A stretch of 64,000 bases of DNA from CBDDLD01 sp965230605 (GTDB lineage: Bacteria; Bacteroidota; Bacteroidia; Flavobacteriales; Flavobacteriaceae), in NCBI GenBank assembly GCA_965230605.1, contig CBDDLD010000004.1, positions 2,108,001 to 2,172,000 on the forward strand. Reading direction: 5' to 3'. The position numbers were made by a program, and so were the translations under genes. Shown here in pieces: positions 63,754 through 64,000 of the stretch (within the stretch, counting starts at the first letter, position 1; each line of letters starts with the position of its first letter). The notes beneath the pieces are model-generated. The model made no database searches. It saw only the letters and a list, made by a program, of their open reading frames with translations, and was not told the DNA's origin.

Positions 63754-64000
63754 ATGAAACTAAAAACAGCAGTCCTAGTCTTAAGTGTTCTATTAGCGAC
63801 CATGTCATGTCGCAAAAACACACAAGAGAGCATGGAAAATACAACAACTACAGAGGTTGAAAAAGAGGATAAAGTATCCGATAATGATAAGCGCATTAAA
63901 GACTGTGATGATTTTCTAGACACTTATGAGTCTTGGACCAATGAACTCATAGAACTTATGGCTAAGCATAAAGATGATCCGGTGACATTAGCAACTTCAC
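63754..64000 (+). CDS. lipoprotein, 5' part only (cut by window end)
   Basis: An open frame of 82 complete codons runs off the end. It starts with a lipoprotein signal (LVLSVLLATMSC, Cys19), then a charged region (ETTTTEVEKEDKVSD-like) and KDCDDFLDTYESWTNELIEL, a helical acidic segment. It is 55 bp after the OmpA-family gene and probably belongs to the same transcript. The downstream part is not visible. Confidence 0.75.
   Translation, partial: MKLKTAVLVLSVLLATMSCRKNTQESMENTTTTEVEKEDKVSDNDKRIKDCDDFLDTYESWTNELIELMAKHKDDPVTLATS

Overview
The window is about 64 kb of low-GC chromosome from a marine-type member of the Flavobacteriaceae (Bacteroidota). The evidence is the flavobacterial 16S gene, Bacteroidota promoters (TTTG, about 19-20 nt, TAnnTTTG), a type IX secretion sorting domain, many short-signal lipoproteins, a long NusB, a PUR-family DUF3276 protein, and a zeaxanthin-type carotenoid cluster. 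No prophage, insertion sequence, CRISPR array or integron was seen. Nearly everything is intact chromosomal backbone.

Layout. 1-2349: the start of an rRNA operon on the minus strand (16S, tRNA-Ile, partial tRNA-Ala; the 23S gene lies beyond base 1) with two tandem promoters. 2350-5641: thrS-infC-rpmI-rplT translation operon; infC begins at a non-AUG codon (ATA). 5645-14982: minus-strand housekeeping genes (class III cyclase, a secreted protein of the family misnamed asparagine synthetase B, AI-2E-type permease, dnaB, accA, EamA, LptF/G permease, tgt). 15152-17659: split transketolase with a secreted-protein gene between the two halves. 17713-20839: beta-barrel protein, FKBP lipoprotein, S4 RNA-binding protein, phosphoribosyltransferase, aroK. 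20973-21283: tRNA-Lys and tRNA-Leu.

21374-25053: a light/B12-responsive MerR regulator (CarH type) heading crtI-crtB-crtZ. The lycopene cyclase crtY sits apart at 36237-37382, so together these genes predict beta-carotene and zeaxanthin synthesis. 25055-29736: TlpA-like thioredoxin, a duplicated lipoprotein, Crp/Fnr regulator, aconitase. 29960-35316: periplasmic folding operon with two parvulin-type isomerases, a SurA-like lipoprotein, MoxR ATPase and a small membrane protein.

37464-47067: Tat-signal aminotransferase, guaB, PhoD-like phosphatase, a porin/FMN-protein/membrane-protein trio, HMG-CoA lyase, LysE exporter and a T9SS-secreted spondin-domain protein. 47100-58525: pyrD, pepT, nusB-DUF1573-yajC, leucine dehydrogenase, ABC exporter, DUF3276, M14 peptidase, CsaA. 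58643-64000: propeller sensor kinase and LuxR-type response regulator, OmpA-family protein, and a lipoprotein cut by the window end.

The best candidates for less-described biology are the porin/flavinylated-protein/His-membrane-protein trio (42031-44449), the secreted protein embedded in the transketolase operon, the CarH control region with a putative operator, the tandem RskA-like lipoprotein, the tRNA-guanine transglycosylase lacking its zinc cysteines, and a possible small RNA at 38875-38988. All calls come from reading the sequence; no database search was run.
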